From contig CAZJKE010000007.1 in the NCBI GenBank assembly GCA_964546585.1, positions 1 to 64,000 of the forward strand: DNA of 64,000 bases, read 5' to 3'. Made by a program: the position numbers and the translations under genes. Source of the stretch: CAZJKE01 sp964546585 (GTDB lineage Bacteria; Planctomycetota; Phycisphaerae; Phycisphaerales; SM1A02). Position 1 is the first letter of the stretch, and each line of letters starts with the position of its first letter. Positions 42,352 to 53,600 of the stretch are shown in pieces. The notes beneath the pieces were generated by a model. It ran no database searches and was not told the DNA's origin. It was given only the letters and a program-made list of their open reading frames with translations.

Positions 42352-43768
42352 ACTGGACCTGCCAGTTGACCCAGTCGCCGACTTCCTGCAGCGCGCTTTC
42401 GTCAATGGTCGTTTCTATTGTCGCGTACTCTCCAACCGCGCCGGTCGTCGCGGGTTGAAAGAGGTGGTTGAGCCCTTCCAGCCGCACGATCGTGACATCG
42501 CCACCGGCATCATTGATGACCTGTTCGATCACCGGGAGGTTCTGATCGTGCCAGACCTGCAGGTCAAGCGTGCCGTTCATGGCGAGCACCGGGCAGTTGA
42601 GCATTCCGAGTGTTGGTGCAGGATCGTAGGTGCGGAAGAATGTCATCCAAGGGCTTTGGAACTGCCTCACCGCCAGATCGATCTGGTCTTCCATTTCTTG
42701 TTCGGTCGCCGTCGAAGCGGAGACTGCCATTTGGGACTCGATGAGTTTTCGAAGCCCATGCCGGATTGCGGACTCGTCTGCGGACTCCATGACTGTATAG
42801 AGTTCTGATTGGGCATCCACGATGTGATCGACCTGTTCTTGTGATGCCCCGGCGGCGAGGAAAAGGAGCTCTTGCTGCAACAAGAGAATGTCGCTTCCCG
42901 GAACGCCTGGACCGGCAAGCATGACGACGAAGGCGATGTCGTCATCTGCCGCTGCGACCATCGGTCCGATCAAACCCCCCTCGCTGTGCCCGATCAACCC
43001 AACCAGTCGATCGTTGATTTCCGGCTGCCAACGAACCGCGTTGACAATCGCCGCCACATCAGTCGCGAAATCCTCGCTGGTCGCATTTCGAATCGAATCA
43101 GCATGCTCGACCGTTGAGGCGCCCACGCCGCGATCGTCGAATCGCATGACTGCGATGCCACGCCGCGTCAGGTAGTCGGCAAGAACAAGGAACGGCTTGT
43201 GCCCCATGAGTGACTCGTCGCGGTCCTGCATTCCCGACCCGCTGATGAGAACTGCGCAGGGGAACGGGCCTCGTCCCTTCGGCAGGGTCATCGTGCCCGC
43301 GAGCAAGTGTCCGGCGGGGTGCCGCACCACCAATTCTCGCTGTCGATAGGGAAACGGAGCCTGCGGTTCCTGCGGCCGCATGAAGGTTATCGCCCCGTCC
43401 GCACGCTCGAACTCGATTGAAAAGGACATTCCCCGCTGTTCCATCTCCCCGATCAGCCGGGTGCGGTCATCGCTTTCGCGGACCCGGAATGTCGGACCAC
43501 CGGGCGACGGGATTGTCGAGACGATGAGATCGTCCTCGACAGTCGTCTGCATGGCCAAATCGGCAACGCCCTGAAGTGGGACCGTCAGCAACATGGACAA
43601 GCCACCGTCCTCGTCGATCACTATCAATGACATATCGAGTTCGCCGAAGCTTGGGACTTCAATCGCACCGTTGTAGGTGCGACGGTTTGCGTCGGCGGCG
43701 AACGAGGATGTGGTCACGAGGATTCCGACCACAAGCCCCAAGAGGATTCTGGTCAGCGCAGTTCTCAT
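42344..43768 (-). CDS. Secreted alpha/beta-hydrolase
   Basis: 474 residues. A signal peptide (LLGLVVGILVTTSSFAADA) leads to an N-terminal beta-sandwich-like domain (about residues 28-150), then an alpha/beta-hydrolase core. That core has PCAVLISGSGMQDRDESLM (oxyanion region), the nucleophile elbow IGHSEGGLIGP, an Asp in AMNGTLDLQVWHDQN, and the His in GLNHLFQPATTG. It is a periplasmic or secreted esterase/peptidase; the substrate is not readable. It follows rsfS by 10 bp in the operon. Confidence 0.85.
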   Translation of the reverse strand: MRTALTRILLGLVVGILVTTSSFAADANRRTYNGAIEVPSFGELDMSLIVIDEDGGLSMLLTVPLQGVADLAMQTTVEDDLIVSTIPSPGGPTFRVRESDDRTRLIGEMEQRGMSFSIEFERADGAITFMRPQEPQAPFPYRQRELVVRHPAGHLLAGTMTLPKGRGPFPCAVLISGSGMQDRDESLMGHKPFLVLADYLTRRGIAVMRFDDRGVGASTVEHADSIRNATSEDFATDVAAIVNAVRWQPEINDRLVGLIGHSEGGLIGPMVAAADDDIAFVVMLAGPGVPGSDILLLQQELLFLAAGASQEQVDHIVDAQSELYTVMESADESAIRHGLRKLIESQMAVSASTATEQEMEDQIDLAVRQFQSPWMTFFRTYDPAPTLGMLNCPVLAMNGTLDLQVWHDQNLPVIEQVINDAGGDVTIVRLEGLNHLFQPATTGAVGEYATIETTIDESALQEVGDWVNWQVQYE

Positions 43769-43778
43769 GATCGTCTCC

Positions 43779-44177
43779 TCACTTCTTCGAGTTGCTGGAC
43801 ACATCCACGACCCGGGCATCTGCCCAGAGGTCTTCGAGATCATAGTACGCCCTGCGTTGTGGCTCAAAAAGGTGAACAACCACATTGATGAAGTCCACAA
43901 CGACCCAAGTTGCGCCTGTGTCGATATTCGTCCTGAACGCCGGATATCCGGTCTCCGCGCCAAGATCGGCGAGTTCCGCAGCGACGGATCGCATTTGGCG
44001 ATCGCTCGTGCCTGTGCCGATGAGTACGAAATCGCAAACCTGACTCAGGCCGCCCACATCAAGCAGTGTGACATCCTCGCAGTGTCGATCCTCGAGGAGT
44101 GCCGCGGCAGTAATCCCGAAGGATGATGCCCTGACAAGTTCTCCTTCACGATCGCTGGCGGTCATGTCAGGTCGCAT
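43779..44177 (-). CDS. rsfS: Ribosome silencing factor RsfS
   Basis: A 132-residue RsfS/Iojap protein that binds L14 and blocks 50S-30S joining under starvation. Core motifs: LLDVGGLSQVCDFVLIGTGT, SDRQMRSVAAELADLGAETG and WVVVDFINVVVHLFEPQRRA followed by YYDLEDLW. The ATG at 44177 has GAGG upstream; a GTG at 44180 is possible. It is located 5-8 nt after hppA. Confidence 0.92.
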   Translation of the reverse strand: MRPDMTASDREGELVRASSFGITAAALLEDRHCEDVTLLDVGGLSQVCDFVLIGTGTSDRQMRSVAAELADLGAETGYPAFRTNIDTGATWVVVDFINVVVHLFEPQRRAYYDLEDLWADARVVDVSSNSKK

Positions 44178-44185
44178 CACCTACC

Positions 44186-46723
<2,538 letters not shown>

Positions 46724-46864
46724 GGTCGTCCTCTCCTGAGTTTTCTACCCTTGATCATGCGGCCAACGCGCATGGTGATTCGTGATGCTGATGTCTCTGC
46801 GGAGACGCGGTTGTTGATATTGATCCAAGAAAGCGAATCGCCCGATGCCATGTGAGGATCCTGA

Positions 46865-47095
46865 TCAGTAGCGACGCTTTTTCTTCCGAATCGGTGCCTC
46901 GGGGACACCGGACAAGATTCGCTGCAATCGCGATATGGCCTTTCGCTTCGCTCGGCGACGGCGCTCCGAGGGCTTCTCGAAGTACTGCCTCTTCTTGATA
47001 TCCTTTGTCAGGCCTTCTTTTTCGCAGAGTTTCTTGAACCGGCGGAGCATTTGTCCAACCGATTCATTCTGCCGTGCCTTGATCCGAATCGCCAT
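46865..47095 (-). CDS. rpsU: 30S ribosomal protein S21
   Basis: A 76-residue S21. RIKARQNESVGQMLRRFKKL then GLTKDIKKRQYFEKPSERRR matches the family, with a basic C-terminal tail (APIRKKKRRY). The ATG at 47095 is the first Met of the fold and has AGAGGA upstream. It is separated from hppA by 141 bp containing no gene. Confidence 0.93.
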   Translation of the reverse strand: MAIRIKARQNESVGQMLRRFKKLCEKEGLTKDIKKRQYFEKPSERRRRAKRKAISRLQRILSGVPEAPIRKKKRRY

Positions 47096-47233
47096 GCGTG
47101 CATCGTCCTCTGTCTCTGTGTTGCGGTGCGAAGAACCGGGTATTAGACCGCATTCCAGTCCGGGACGCAAGACCTCCCCGCGGCGAACAGAACCCCCTGT
47201 CATGACAGCAGTTGTGGCCGGGTCATCGAATGC

Positions 47234-47239
47234 TACGCT
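47234..47239 (+). promoter_or_regulatory. Extended -10-like TGC-TACGCT before the NYN gene
   Basis: TACGCT preceded by TGC lies 10 nt before the ATG at 47250, without a Shine-Dalgarno. Confidence 0.3.
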
Positions 47240-47249
47240 GGGCGTCACC

Positions 47250-47888
47250 ATGGACCTGCTCGTTGACACTTGGAATGTGCTGCATCAGACCGGTGTCCTG
47301 CCGCCGGAATCCAGTGGAATCGGCCTTGAGGGCCTGATTCGTCTGCTTGGTACCAGTCGTTGGCGGGGGGACCGAATCACCCTGGTCTGCGATGGCACGC
47401 CCTGCTCGAGCCTCTCTGGAGGGCCTCGCGTTGAGGTGGTGTTTACGGGCCCGAGTCGCTCGGCCGACGACGAGATTATTGCTCGTGTGAGCGCATCCTC
47501 GGCCGCGGGTCGGATCCTGGTCATCACAAGTGACCGCGAGATCCAGCGGACCGTGCGTCCCGCTGGTGCATCTGTCATGGGATCGCCCGAGTTTCTTGCT
47601 GCTCTGGTGCGTGACGGTGAGCGGAGCACTCAGCGAGCGGCACCGCGTCCAAGCGGTCTTTCTCCAGACAAGGCCGCCAAGTGGCGGGAGGAGTTTCAGT
47701 TGGACGCAGAGACGCTTCGTGCTCTGGAGCAGGAGGCCGAGGCCACCGCCCCTCAAACACCCACCGCTCCTGATCCTCCTCCATCGGCCGATCCCACCCC
47801 ACCTTCCGCTCCCCCTCCCGAGTTCCTTCCGCCCAGACTCCTGGAAGAAGCTCGCCGCCTGCTGCGAAACCACAACGACCCAGTGTGA
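47250..47888 (+). CDS. NYN/PIN-like RNase domain protein (YacP-like)
   Basis: A 212-residue protein with an N-terminal NYN domain of the YacP type: MDLLVDTWNVLHQTGVL with the first acidic residue and NxL, ITLVCDGTPCSS, SADDEIIARVSASSAAGRIL and VITSDREIQRTVRPAGASVM. NYN domains are PIN-like metal-dependent RNases. The C terminus has a Pro-rich linker (APDPPPSADPTPPSAPPP) and a short helix (LLEEARRLLRNHND). The start is set by the domain. It converges on pdxH with 8 bp between stops. Confidence 0.82.
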   Translation: MDLLVDTWNVLHQTGVLPPESSGIGLEGLIRLLGTSRWRGDRITLVCDGTPCSSLSGGPRVEVVFTGPSRSADDEIIARVSASSAAGRILVITSDREIQRTVRPAGASVMGSPEFLAALVRDGERSTQRAAPRPSGLSPDKAAKWREEFQLDAETLRALEQEAEATAPQTPTAPDPPPSADPTPPSAPPPEFLPPRLLEEARRLLRNHNDPV

Positions 47889-47896
47889 CTCTCTGG

Positions 47897-48490
47897 CTAC
47901 GGTTGGAGGCGTTGCCAAGACCAGACGTCGCGGTGGAGATAGCGGATGCGATCGTGGAGACGGCCGTCGTGGCCCTGCCAGAATTCGATTTCGTCCAGCG
48001 AGATGCGGTACCCACCCCAGAACTCGGGGCGGGGAATCGAGCGGCCGACCCACTTCGCGGTCAGAGCAGCGACCTTCGCCACCAGCACCGTTCGACTCTT
48101 GAGAGGCTGCGACTGATGACTCGCCCACGCACCGACCTGACTCAACCGGCCCCGCGTAGCAAAGTACGCATCGGACTCCTCGTTGGACACCTTTTCGGCA
48201 TGTCCGCGAATTCGAAGTTGCCGCTGCATATCGTCCCAGTGGAACAGGAGTGACACTGCGGGATTGGCCTGAATCTCCTGCCCCTTCTCACTTGTGTAGT
48301 TGGTGTACATGACCGCACCGCGAGCGTCAAACCCCTTCAGAAGCACCATCCGGTTTGCTGGCCGCCCCTGCACATCAATCGTCGCGAGCGACGCCGCCAA
48401 CGGATTGGGCTTGGTATACGCACGCTCCGCATCGGCAAACCACGCCTCGGCAGCAGGGACAGGATCGGATGGCGGCGAATTGAAGTTCAT
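47897..48490 (-). CDS. pdxH: Pyridoxamine 5'-phosphate oxidase
   Basis: A 197-residue FMN enzyme making pyridoxal 5'-phosphate from PNP or PMP. Motifs: RPANRMVLLKGFDARGAVMY, TNYTSEKGQEIQANPAVSLL, FYFATRG-type VGAWASHQSQPL, and the C-terminal IEFWQGHDGRLHDRIRY with the Arg-x-His active-site pair, ending WQRLQP. The ATG at 48490 is used; a start five codons earlier is possible. Confidence 0.93.
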   Translation of the reverse strand: MNFNSPPSDPVPAAEAWFADAERAYTKPNPLAASLATIDVQGRPANRMVLLKGFDARGAVMYTNYTSEKGQEIQANPAVSLLFHWDDMQRQLRIRGHAEKVSNEESDAYFATRGRLSQVGAWASHQSQPLKSRTVLVAKVAALTAKWVGRSIPRPEFWGGYRISLDEIEFWQGHDGRLHDRIRYLHRDVWSWQRLQP

Positions 48491-48596
48491 GGTCTCGGCC
48501 CACAATCAGCGGGGCGTGTAGAATACCGGCGACGCAGTGTCGCGCCATGCGGTCGCACTTCGGTCGTATGACGCCCTTTGAGCGTGGAGGGCCGGC

Positions 48597-49307
48597 ATGC
48601 ACGAGAAACGCAACTTCGTCCTTGTTATCGCCTTTGTCGGTGCGTTGTTGTGGTGCCTCTGGGGCTGGTTCTTTGAGGCAAATGGGCTCACCCGCACACT
48701 CTCCACCATCGTGACCCTCCTCTTGGCCTGGTGTCTCGTTCGGGCGTTCGTCTTTGAAGACCGGCTTCCCGACCAATTGCGAGACATCGTCGGCCCGCTC
48801 TACTTTGATGCAGATGGCGTATGTCTCTTTCCGCTCATTCGGCAAGGGCAGACCGGCCCCGAACTCTCCATTTACTATCAGAACCGATTTGAGAATCCCG
48901 CCTCAGTCGTCTTGCACCTGCGACCGCCCGACCACTCGTTCGTAGTCGTCGATGGTGCAAGAGATGTGCACATCGCCTTCACGGTGGGCGGCGGCGATGT
49001 CGGTGTCATCCACCAACCAATCAGTGTTCCAAAGGACCTCCGCGGAGAGACTGTCAATGTCGACATGGTCGCCGTCAGCCACTTTCCAAGAAGCCACGGC
49101 ACCTGTCTGCGTCGAAATGAAGGAAAGCCGTGCGGTTCAATGCGCGTTGACTGGGCCGGTAACGCCATGCGGATCGGTGTGCAGGAAGTCGACGGCTCCA
49201 AAGAATTGATCGAACCAGTCACACTGCATCTGGCCATGCCCCGCGACATTCCGGATACGGAAGGTCGCGACACCACCTGGAGACAGGAAAAACTCGCAGC
49301 CGAATAG
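48597..49307 (+). CDS. Membrane protein with C-terminal beta-rich domain, unknown
   Basis: 236 residues. Two N-terminal hydrophobic segments (FVLVIAFVGALLWCLWGWFF; TLSTIVTLLLAWCLVRAFVF) precede a soluble region with strands (VCLFPLIRQGQTGPELSIYY, VVLHLRPPDHSFVVVDGARD, HIAFTVGGGDVGVIHQPI) and three Cys residues. GGAGG lies 6 nt before the ATG. No family recognised. It converges on the metalloprotease with a hairpin between them. Confidence 0.6.
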   Translation: MHEKRNFVLVIAFVGALLWCLWGWFFEANGLTRTLSTIVTLLLAWCLVRAFVFEDRLPDQLRDIVGPLYFDADGVCLFPLIRQGQTGPELSIYYQNRFENPASVVLHLRPPDHSFVVVDGARDVHIAFTVGGGDVGVIHQPISVPKDLRGETVNVDMVAVSHFPRSHGTCLRRNEGKPCGSMRVDWAGNAMRIGVQEVDGSKELIEPVTLHLAMPRDIPDTEGRDTTWRQEKLAAE

Positions 49308-49326
49308 TAGACCGCTCAAGAATGAC

Positions 49327-49350
49327 GTTGTGCTTGAGGTTGAGCACAAC
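49327..49350. terminator. Bidirectional stem-loop between convergent genes
   Basis: GTTGTGCT (49327-49334) pairs with AGCACAAC (49343-49350), loop 8 nt, between the membrane protein end (49307) and the protease end (49377). Confidence 0.5.
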
Positions 49351-49376
49351 ATCGTGTCTTTGGCGGCCTGAGAGAA

Positions 49377-52082
49377 CTACATCGTGTAGACCGCGTCGAT
49401 CGCTCGTCCAAGTCGCTCATGAAGATCCTCAAGATGCGCCTGCGAGTAGGTGTCGATCTCGACCTCGGTCTCGAGCACCTGGCCGATTTGATCCCGCAGA
49501 TGTCGCACATGATGCACCGCGAGCGTCTGCACCGGGCGGGAGATCCGCACACGGCCCGTAGACAGCGCAACAAGCCGATCGGCCATCTCCGCCTGAAGAT
49601 TGCGACGGAAGGATGAGATCATCGGCTGCCGATTGCTGTACTCGCCGACAACATCGTTCATGCCGACAAAGATCTCATCGACAAGCGTGTTCATGATTTC
49701 GGCCACGGTCAACGCATCCTCGTCTTCCGGGATGCGGAACTCATTGTCGTACACCATTCCAAGTCGCGACGGACTCAAAATTGCCGTCAACATACTGGCC
49801 TGCATGCCAAGAATGCGGTCGTGAATCGGCCATGTCGCTTCACCACTGTCACCGCCTCGATCGAACCACTTGTCAACATTGAAGTGCGCCAAGATGTCGG
49901 TGGTGAGACCGTACGCATCTTCATTGAAGATGGTATCGATGGCGTGCTGCAGGGCGGCCCGCTGTTGCTCAACCGGTACCACTGAAATGGGCGGACGATC
50001 CTCATCGCCGAAGTCGCCCTTCTTGTTTCGGTTGACATGCGCCCCGCCGATCCAGTCAACCATCATGCTCGCCGCCGACAACTGCATGCGGAGTGTGGTC
50101 TCGTATCCCTTGCGGGCCTTCGACCAACTGTCACCATCCTTCATATGTGAATTGAGCAGTTCATCCCGCAACTTTGCAATGACACGCGTCTGATTCTCGG
50201 CATACGCCAGTGGATCGCGGCTGAAGTCGTACCGCTTTGCCAATGGGTCCGGACCGCCGGTGTCCTCATCGGTCAAATATGCATGTTCCGGCTCATTCGA
50301 CCGCGCAAGTACGTCATCGGTCTTGCCAAGCGTGTAGCCGTATTCGATTGCCCAGTGATCGTAGGGGCCGATGCCGATCATCGCGAAATCGCCCTGACAC
50401 TCTCCCGCCTCCATGTTGAAGTTGACAGGGTTGTAGTCCATGACTGATGCGGTGAACGGCTTGTTGCCCTTGATCTCCTCGGAGTTGATTTCCTCCAGCG
50501 AATAGAGACCCGATGCCTTGAAGTTGTGCCGCAAGCCGAGCGTGTGCCCCACCTCGTGCGAAACAAGGGCCGACATCAGCGGGCCAATGAACCACTCGGG
50601 GATTCCGTCCAGTTCATCGCCCGAAGAGCCCTCTGGCGCGATTCCTTCCAGCAGTCCAAGTGATTCAAGACCGAGCCGTGCAAATGCCATCTGGCCCGCC
50701 AACTGGTAAGCGGCGAGGCAGTGGCTTCGCTCGTCACCAAGCCAACCGGCAATTTCCGCCAGTTCGGGCTCGCTCGCGAGGATTGGGTCTGTGAAGTCAA
50801 TGGAAGTTTCGTTGCTTGGCGCCGCTCGCTCGGCCAGCATTTGCGCACGCTGCACCGGGTCTGCCATCCGCACTCGCGGGTCCCACTCCGGGTACTGCTG
50901 CAACCAGGCGATGTCCTGCGGTGTTAGCGCACTCATGGCCTCGACCGCAGGCATGCGGGAGAACCACTTCCAGTACGCACGAATCCAGCCGTCAGTCAGG
51001 ATGATGTCCGCATCGAGAATCTCACCCGTCATCGGGTGCGCCCGCGATGGACCAATGGCCGTCGCGACATCGTTATTGATCCACCGGATGAAGTTGTACC
51101 GAACATCCTCCGGATCCTTCTCCATATGAGCGCCGGTCGCGGAGTCCTGATAGTAGACCTCAATAGCGTTATCGATTCCGATGTTCGCGTAGGCATCATT
51201 CCAGTTGAGAATGCCGTCCCGCACCCAACGTCGATACCGAACGGGGACTGTATGTTCAATGTAGAAAACGATCGGCTGTTTCGGTGGGCTCAGAGAGAGT
51301 TTCGGATCGCGCTTCTGCACATTCCAGCGGTTGATGTATCGAATCCACTTGTCCTCGTCGTGGTACTTGCCAAGGTCGAGGTAGGAGGTCGTGAAGTACC
51401 CGACCCGCTCATCCGCAACTCTGGGTTTGTAGTCGCCACGCTCGGGAACTTCGCTGATGGAATAGTGGATCGTCTTCAGTGATCCGCTGCGCGTCGGCAT
51501 CTCAAACGCGACCTCGATGTTCTTCGGGAAGGCCTTGGCGGTCTTGATGCTCACCAGTCGTTTGTTTGCACCACTGCCCACACTGCCTGCGATCTTCGAT
51601 GCGTTGGCGACTAACAGTTCGTCAAGGTCGATCACAGGCTGGCCCGACGGGCCGGTTGCAACAATTGGCACGTCGATGAGCACTGAATCGGTGAACACCG
51701 TGTTGACGCTATGCTTCGCCGTCTTTTCATCCGCCCGCACCGAGATCTCCGGCTCGATGATCGCCAGGCGATCGCCATACCTGCGGAGATAGACATACCT
51801 GTCCTGCCCCTGCAATCCTGAGAATGTCACACCGGCCGCCGGGGTCACGGCAATGAAGAACTTCTTCCGCTCCCACCCTCGGGGTAACTCCGCAAGGACT
51901 TGGTTTTCTTTGTCATTGACCCAGAGGCCGAACAGCGATGACGATCCATCAGCCGTTGAAACGACTTGGTGGTAGCCCTCGTTGACCTCGTTGAAGGCCT
52001 TGGGCTTGCCGGCGAGACCGGGGGTTATGGAGAGAGCGAGTCCGGCCGCAAGGACCGGTGTCGTAAGGCGATATCGCAGCAT
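49377..52082 (-). CDS. Secreted zinc-dependent metalloprotease (met-zincin, DUF5117/DUF4953 type)
   Basis: A 901-residue protein. A signal peptide (LTTPVLAAGLALSITPGLAG) leads to an N-terminal DUF5117-like region (about 30-190) and then the DUF4953 catalytic part. The extended zinc motif VSHEVGHTLGLRHNFKASG (about residues 508-526) has the HExxHxxGxxH pattern; the met-turn region follows near FTASVMDYNPVNF. The family is common in environmental bacteria and is secreted to the envelope or outside. AGGAG lies 6 nt before the ATG. No partner gene nearby. Confidence 0.88.
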   Translation of the reverse strand: MLRYRLTTPVLAAGLALSITPGLAGKPKAFNEVNEGYHQVVSTADGSSSLFGLWVNDKENQVLAELPRGWERKKFFIAVTPAAGVTFSGLQGQDRYVYLRRYGDRLAIIEPEISVRADEKTAKHSVNTVFTDSVLIDVPIVATGPSGQPVIDLDELLVANASKIAGSVGSGANKRLVSIKTAKAFPKNIEVAFEMPTRSGSLKTIHYSISEVPERGDYKPRVADERVGYFTTSYLDLGKYHDEDKWIRYINRWNVQKRDPKLSLSPPKQPIVFYIEHTVPVRYRRWVRDGILNWNDAYANIGIDNAIEVYYQDSATGAHMEKDPEDVRYNFIRWINNDVATAIGPSRAHPMTGEILDADIILTDGWIRAYWKWFSRMPAVEAMSALTPQDIAWLQQYPEWDPRVRMADPVQRAQMLAERAAPSNETSIDFTDPILASEPELAEIAGWLGDERSHCLAAYQLAGQMAFARLGLESLGLLEGIAPEGSSGDELDGIPEWFIGPLMSALVSHEVGHTLGLRHNFKASGLYSLEEINSEEIKGNKPFTASVMDYNPVNFNMEAGECQGDFAMIGIGPYDHWAIEYGYTLGKTDDVLARSNEPEHAYLTDEDTGGPDPLAKRYDFSRDPLAYAENQTRVIAKLRDELLNSHMKDGDSWSKARKGYETTLRMQLSAASMMVDWIGGAHVNRNKKGDFGDEDRPPISVVPVEQQRAALQHAIDTIFNEDAYGLTTDILAHFNVDKWFDRGGDSGEATWPIHDRILGMQASMLTAILSPSRLGMVYDNEFRIPEDEDALTVAEIMNTLVDEIFVGMNDVVGEYSNRQPMISSFRRNLQAEMADRLVALSTGRVRISRPVQTLAVHHVRHLRDQIGQVLETEVEIDTYSQAHLEDLHERLGRAIDAVYTM

Positions 52083-52262
52083 GGTGAACTCCTGATTCCT
52101 TCTCTTACGAGCCCAAGGCGGCTCAAGATCGCGACCGAGTCAAAGCCCGGCCATCCAGCATCGGCCCCTTCCACCGCCGTACTGGACACCCACCCAATTC
52201 TGGGCGTGCATTGTGGTTCTCGGACGGAGGAAAAGCAATGCCAAAGGGCTGCTTTTCCTCTC

Positions 52263-52772
52263 TCAGGAGCCGGAAACGGGGATTTTGGCCACGGCATCCC
52301 CCTGATTTCGGCGAAATGCCTCCAACCGTCCCCGAAGATCCGCGTCGGATCCGCTGAGGATCTGCACCGCAAAGATCGCAGCATTGGTCGCCCCAGCACC
52401 CCCGATCGCAAAGGTCGCCACCGGCACGCCCTTGGGCATCTGCACAGTGGAGAGCAGCGAATCAAGTCCATCCAGCGACCACCCCTGCATGGGGCAGCCG
52501 AGGACCGGCCGGTCTGTGTGAGCCGCAACGACGCCTGCGAGATGGGCTGCGCCGCCCGCGGCACAGATATAGATCTCCACGCCCCTCTCCCCGGCATCCT
52601 TCAGATATGCCTGCAGGCGGGCGGGGTTGCGATGGGCAGAGATCACATTGCACTCGTGCGCAACGGCGAATTCCCCGAGCATCGTGCTCGCTCGTTCCAT
52701 CGTGGGCCAGTCCGAGACGCTGCCCATGAGGATGCCAACGCTGGCCCCATCAACCGTGGTGTAGTCGGCCAT
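52263..52772 (-). CDS. purE: N5-carboxyaminoimidazole ribonucleotide mutase
   Basis: A 169-residue PurE class I, the mutase step of purine biosynthesis converting N5-CAIR to CAIR. Motifs: VGILMGSVSDWPTMERASTM, VISAHRNPARLQAYLKDAGE, CAAGGAAHLAGVVAAHTDRP, VLGCPMQGWSLDGLDSLL and MPKGVPVATFAIGGAGATNA. The ATG at 52772 is chosen because a TACAAT hexamer lies 10 nt upstream; the Met at 52784 would overlap it. PurK is not adjacent. Confidence 0.94.
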   Translation of the reverse strand: MADYTTVDGASVGILMGSVSDWPTMERASTMLGEFAVAHECNVISAHRNPARLQAYLKDAGERGVEIYICAAGGAAHLAGVVAAHTDRPVLGCPMQGWSLDGLDSLLSTVQMPKGVPVATFAIGGAGATNAAIFAVQILSGSDADLRGRLEAFRRNQGDAVAKIPVSGS

Positions 52773-52782
52773 GATCCGCGCC

Positions 52783-52792
52783 ATTGTATCGT
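52783..52792. promoter_or_regulatory. Overlapping divergent -10 elements, purE / asd
   Basis: ATTGTATCGT gives TACAAT on the minus strand (52788-52783, 10 nt before the purE ATG) and TATCGT on the plus strand (52787-52792, 9 nt before the asd ATG at 52802). The start codons are 29 bp apart and lack Shine-Dalgarno sites. Confidence 0.55.
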
Positions 52793-52801
52793 GTGTGCCG
52801 C

Positions 52802-53578
52802 ATGCGAATTGCAGTACTTGGCGCAGGTGGTGCAGCGGGCCGGGCCTGCCTGTCTGAACTGGAAACCCGCGGGCATCAGCCAATCGCCCTTGGCAGGGAG
52901 GAGCCGTTGCCTGTGGATATCGATGCGGCGATTCTCGCCGTGCCGCCGGAGGTGGCGCAGGTGGTTGAGAGCGATGCCCTGCTCGTGGATTGTTCGGGTG
53001 GACTTCCCCGCACGACGCTGTGCCTTCCCGGGGTCACGAATCCGGGTGATGTTCGCCGTCTTCGCATCCCGAACTGCACGGCAACGCTCATTGCCATCGC
53101 CCTGGTACCGCTTCGCACATTTGGCATCAAGAGCGTGACGGCAACGACCTTGCAGGCGGCCTCCGGCGCGGGTTGGCGGGGCGTCGAGGCACTTCAAGCC
53201 GGAGATACGGAGTCGATATTCGGAGGAGTGTTGCAGGGCAACATCCTCCCTCACGAGCGAGCCGCCGAGGAGGAATCGGAGGTCGCTGAACAACTGCATG
53301 CTCTGTTGGACTGCGCAGCCATGATTACCGCCTTTCGCGTACCAGTGCGGGTCGGGCATGTCGCAAGCATCATGGTCGAAACCGAGGAACCGTGCCCGAA
53401 CGATCTTCTTCCCGAAAACGATCGGCTCGATCCCTTATCCCTCGAGTGCAAAGACGATGTCGCAACAGGCCGTGTTCGCATTGATGGCCTGCGTACATCT
53501 CTTGTGGCCTGCTGCGATCAGTTGCACGCGGCTACCGCCGTCCCCGCAGTCAATGCGGTGCTGTCGGTACACTGCTGA
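52802..53578 (+). CDS. asd: Compact aspartate-semialdehyde dehydrogenase
   Basis: A 258-residue NADP enzyme that reduces aspartyl phosphate to aspartate semialdehyde (lysine, threonine, methionine pathway). The four active-site residues are visible: Cys in RIPNCTATLIAIALVPL (about 92), Gln in TTLQAASGAGWRGVEAL (about 118), and Arg and His in AFRVPVRVGHVASIMVETE (about 179 and 186). The Rossmann motif is AVLGAGGAAGRACLSEL. It is about 80-100 residues shorter than the usual 335-370, mainly from a reduced cofactor domain. The ATG at 52802 is used; the codon seven earlier is a TTG. Confidence 0.85.
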   Translation: MRIAVLGAGGAAGRACLSELETRGHQPIALGREEPLPVDIDAAILAVPPEVAQVVESDALLVDCSGGLPRTTLCLPGVTNPGDVRRLRIPNCTATLIAIALVPLRTFGIKSVTATTLQAASGAGWRGVEALQAGDTESIFGGVLQGNILPHERAAEEESEVAEQLHALLDCAAMITAFRVPVRVGHVASIMVETEEPCPNDLLPENDRLDPLSLECKDDVATGRVRIDGLRTSLVACCDQLHAATAVPAVNAVLSVHC

Positions 53579-53600
53579 GCTCCACTCGAAAGGACACACC

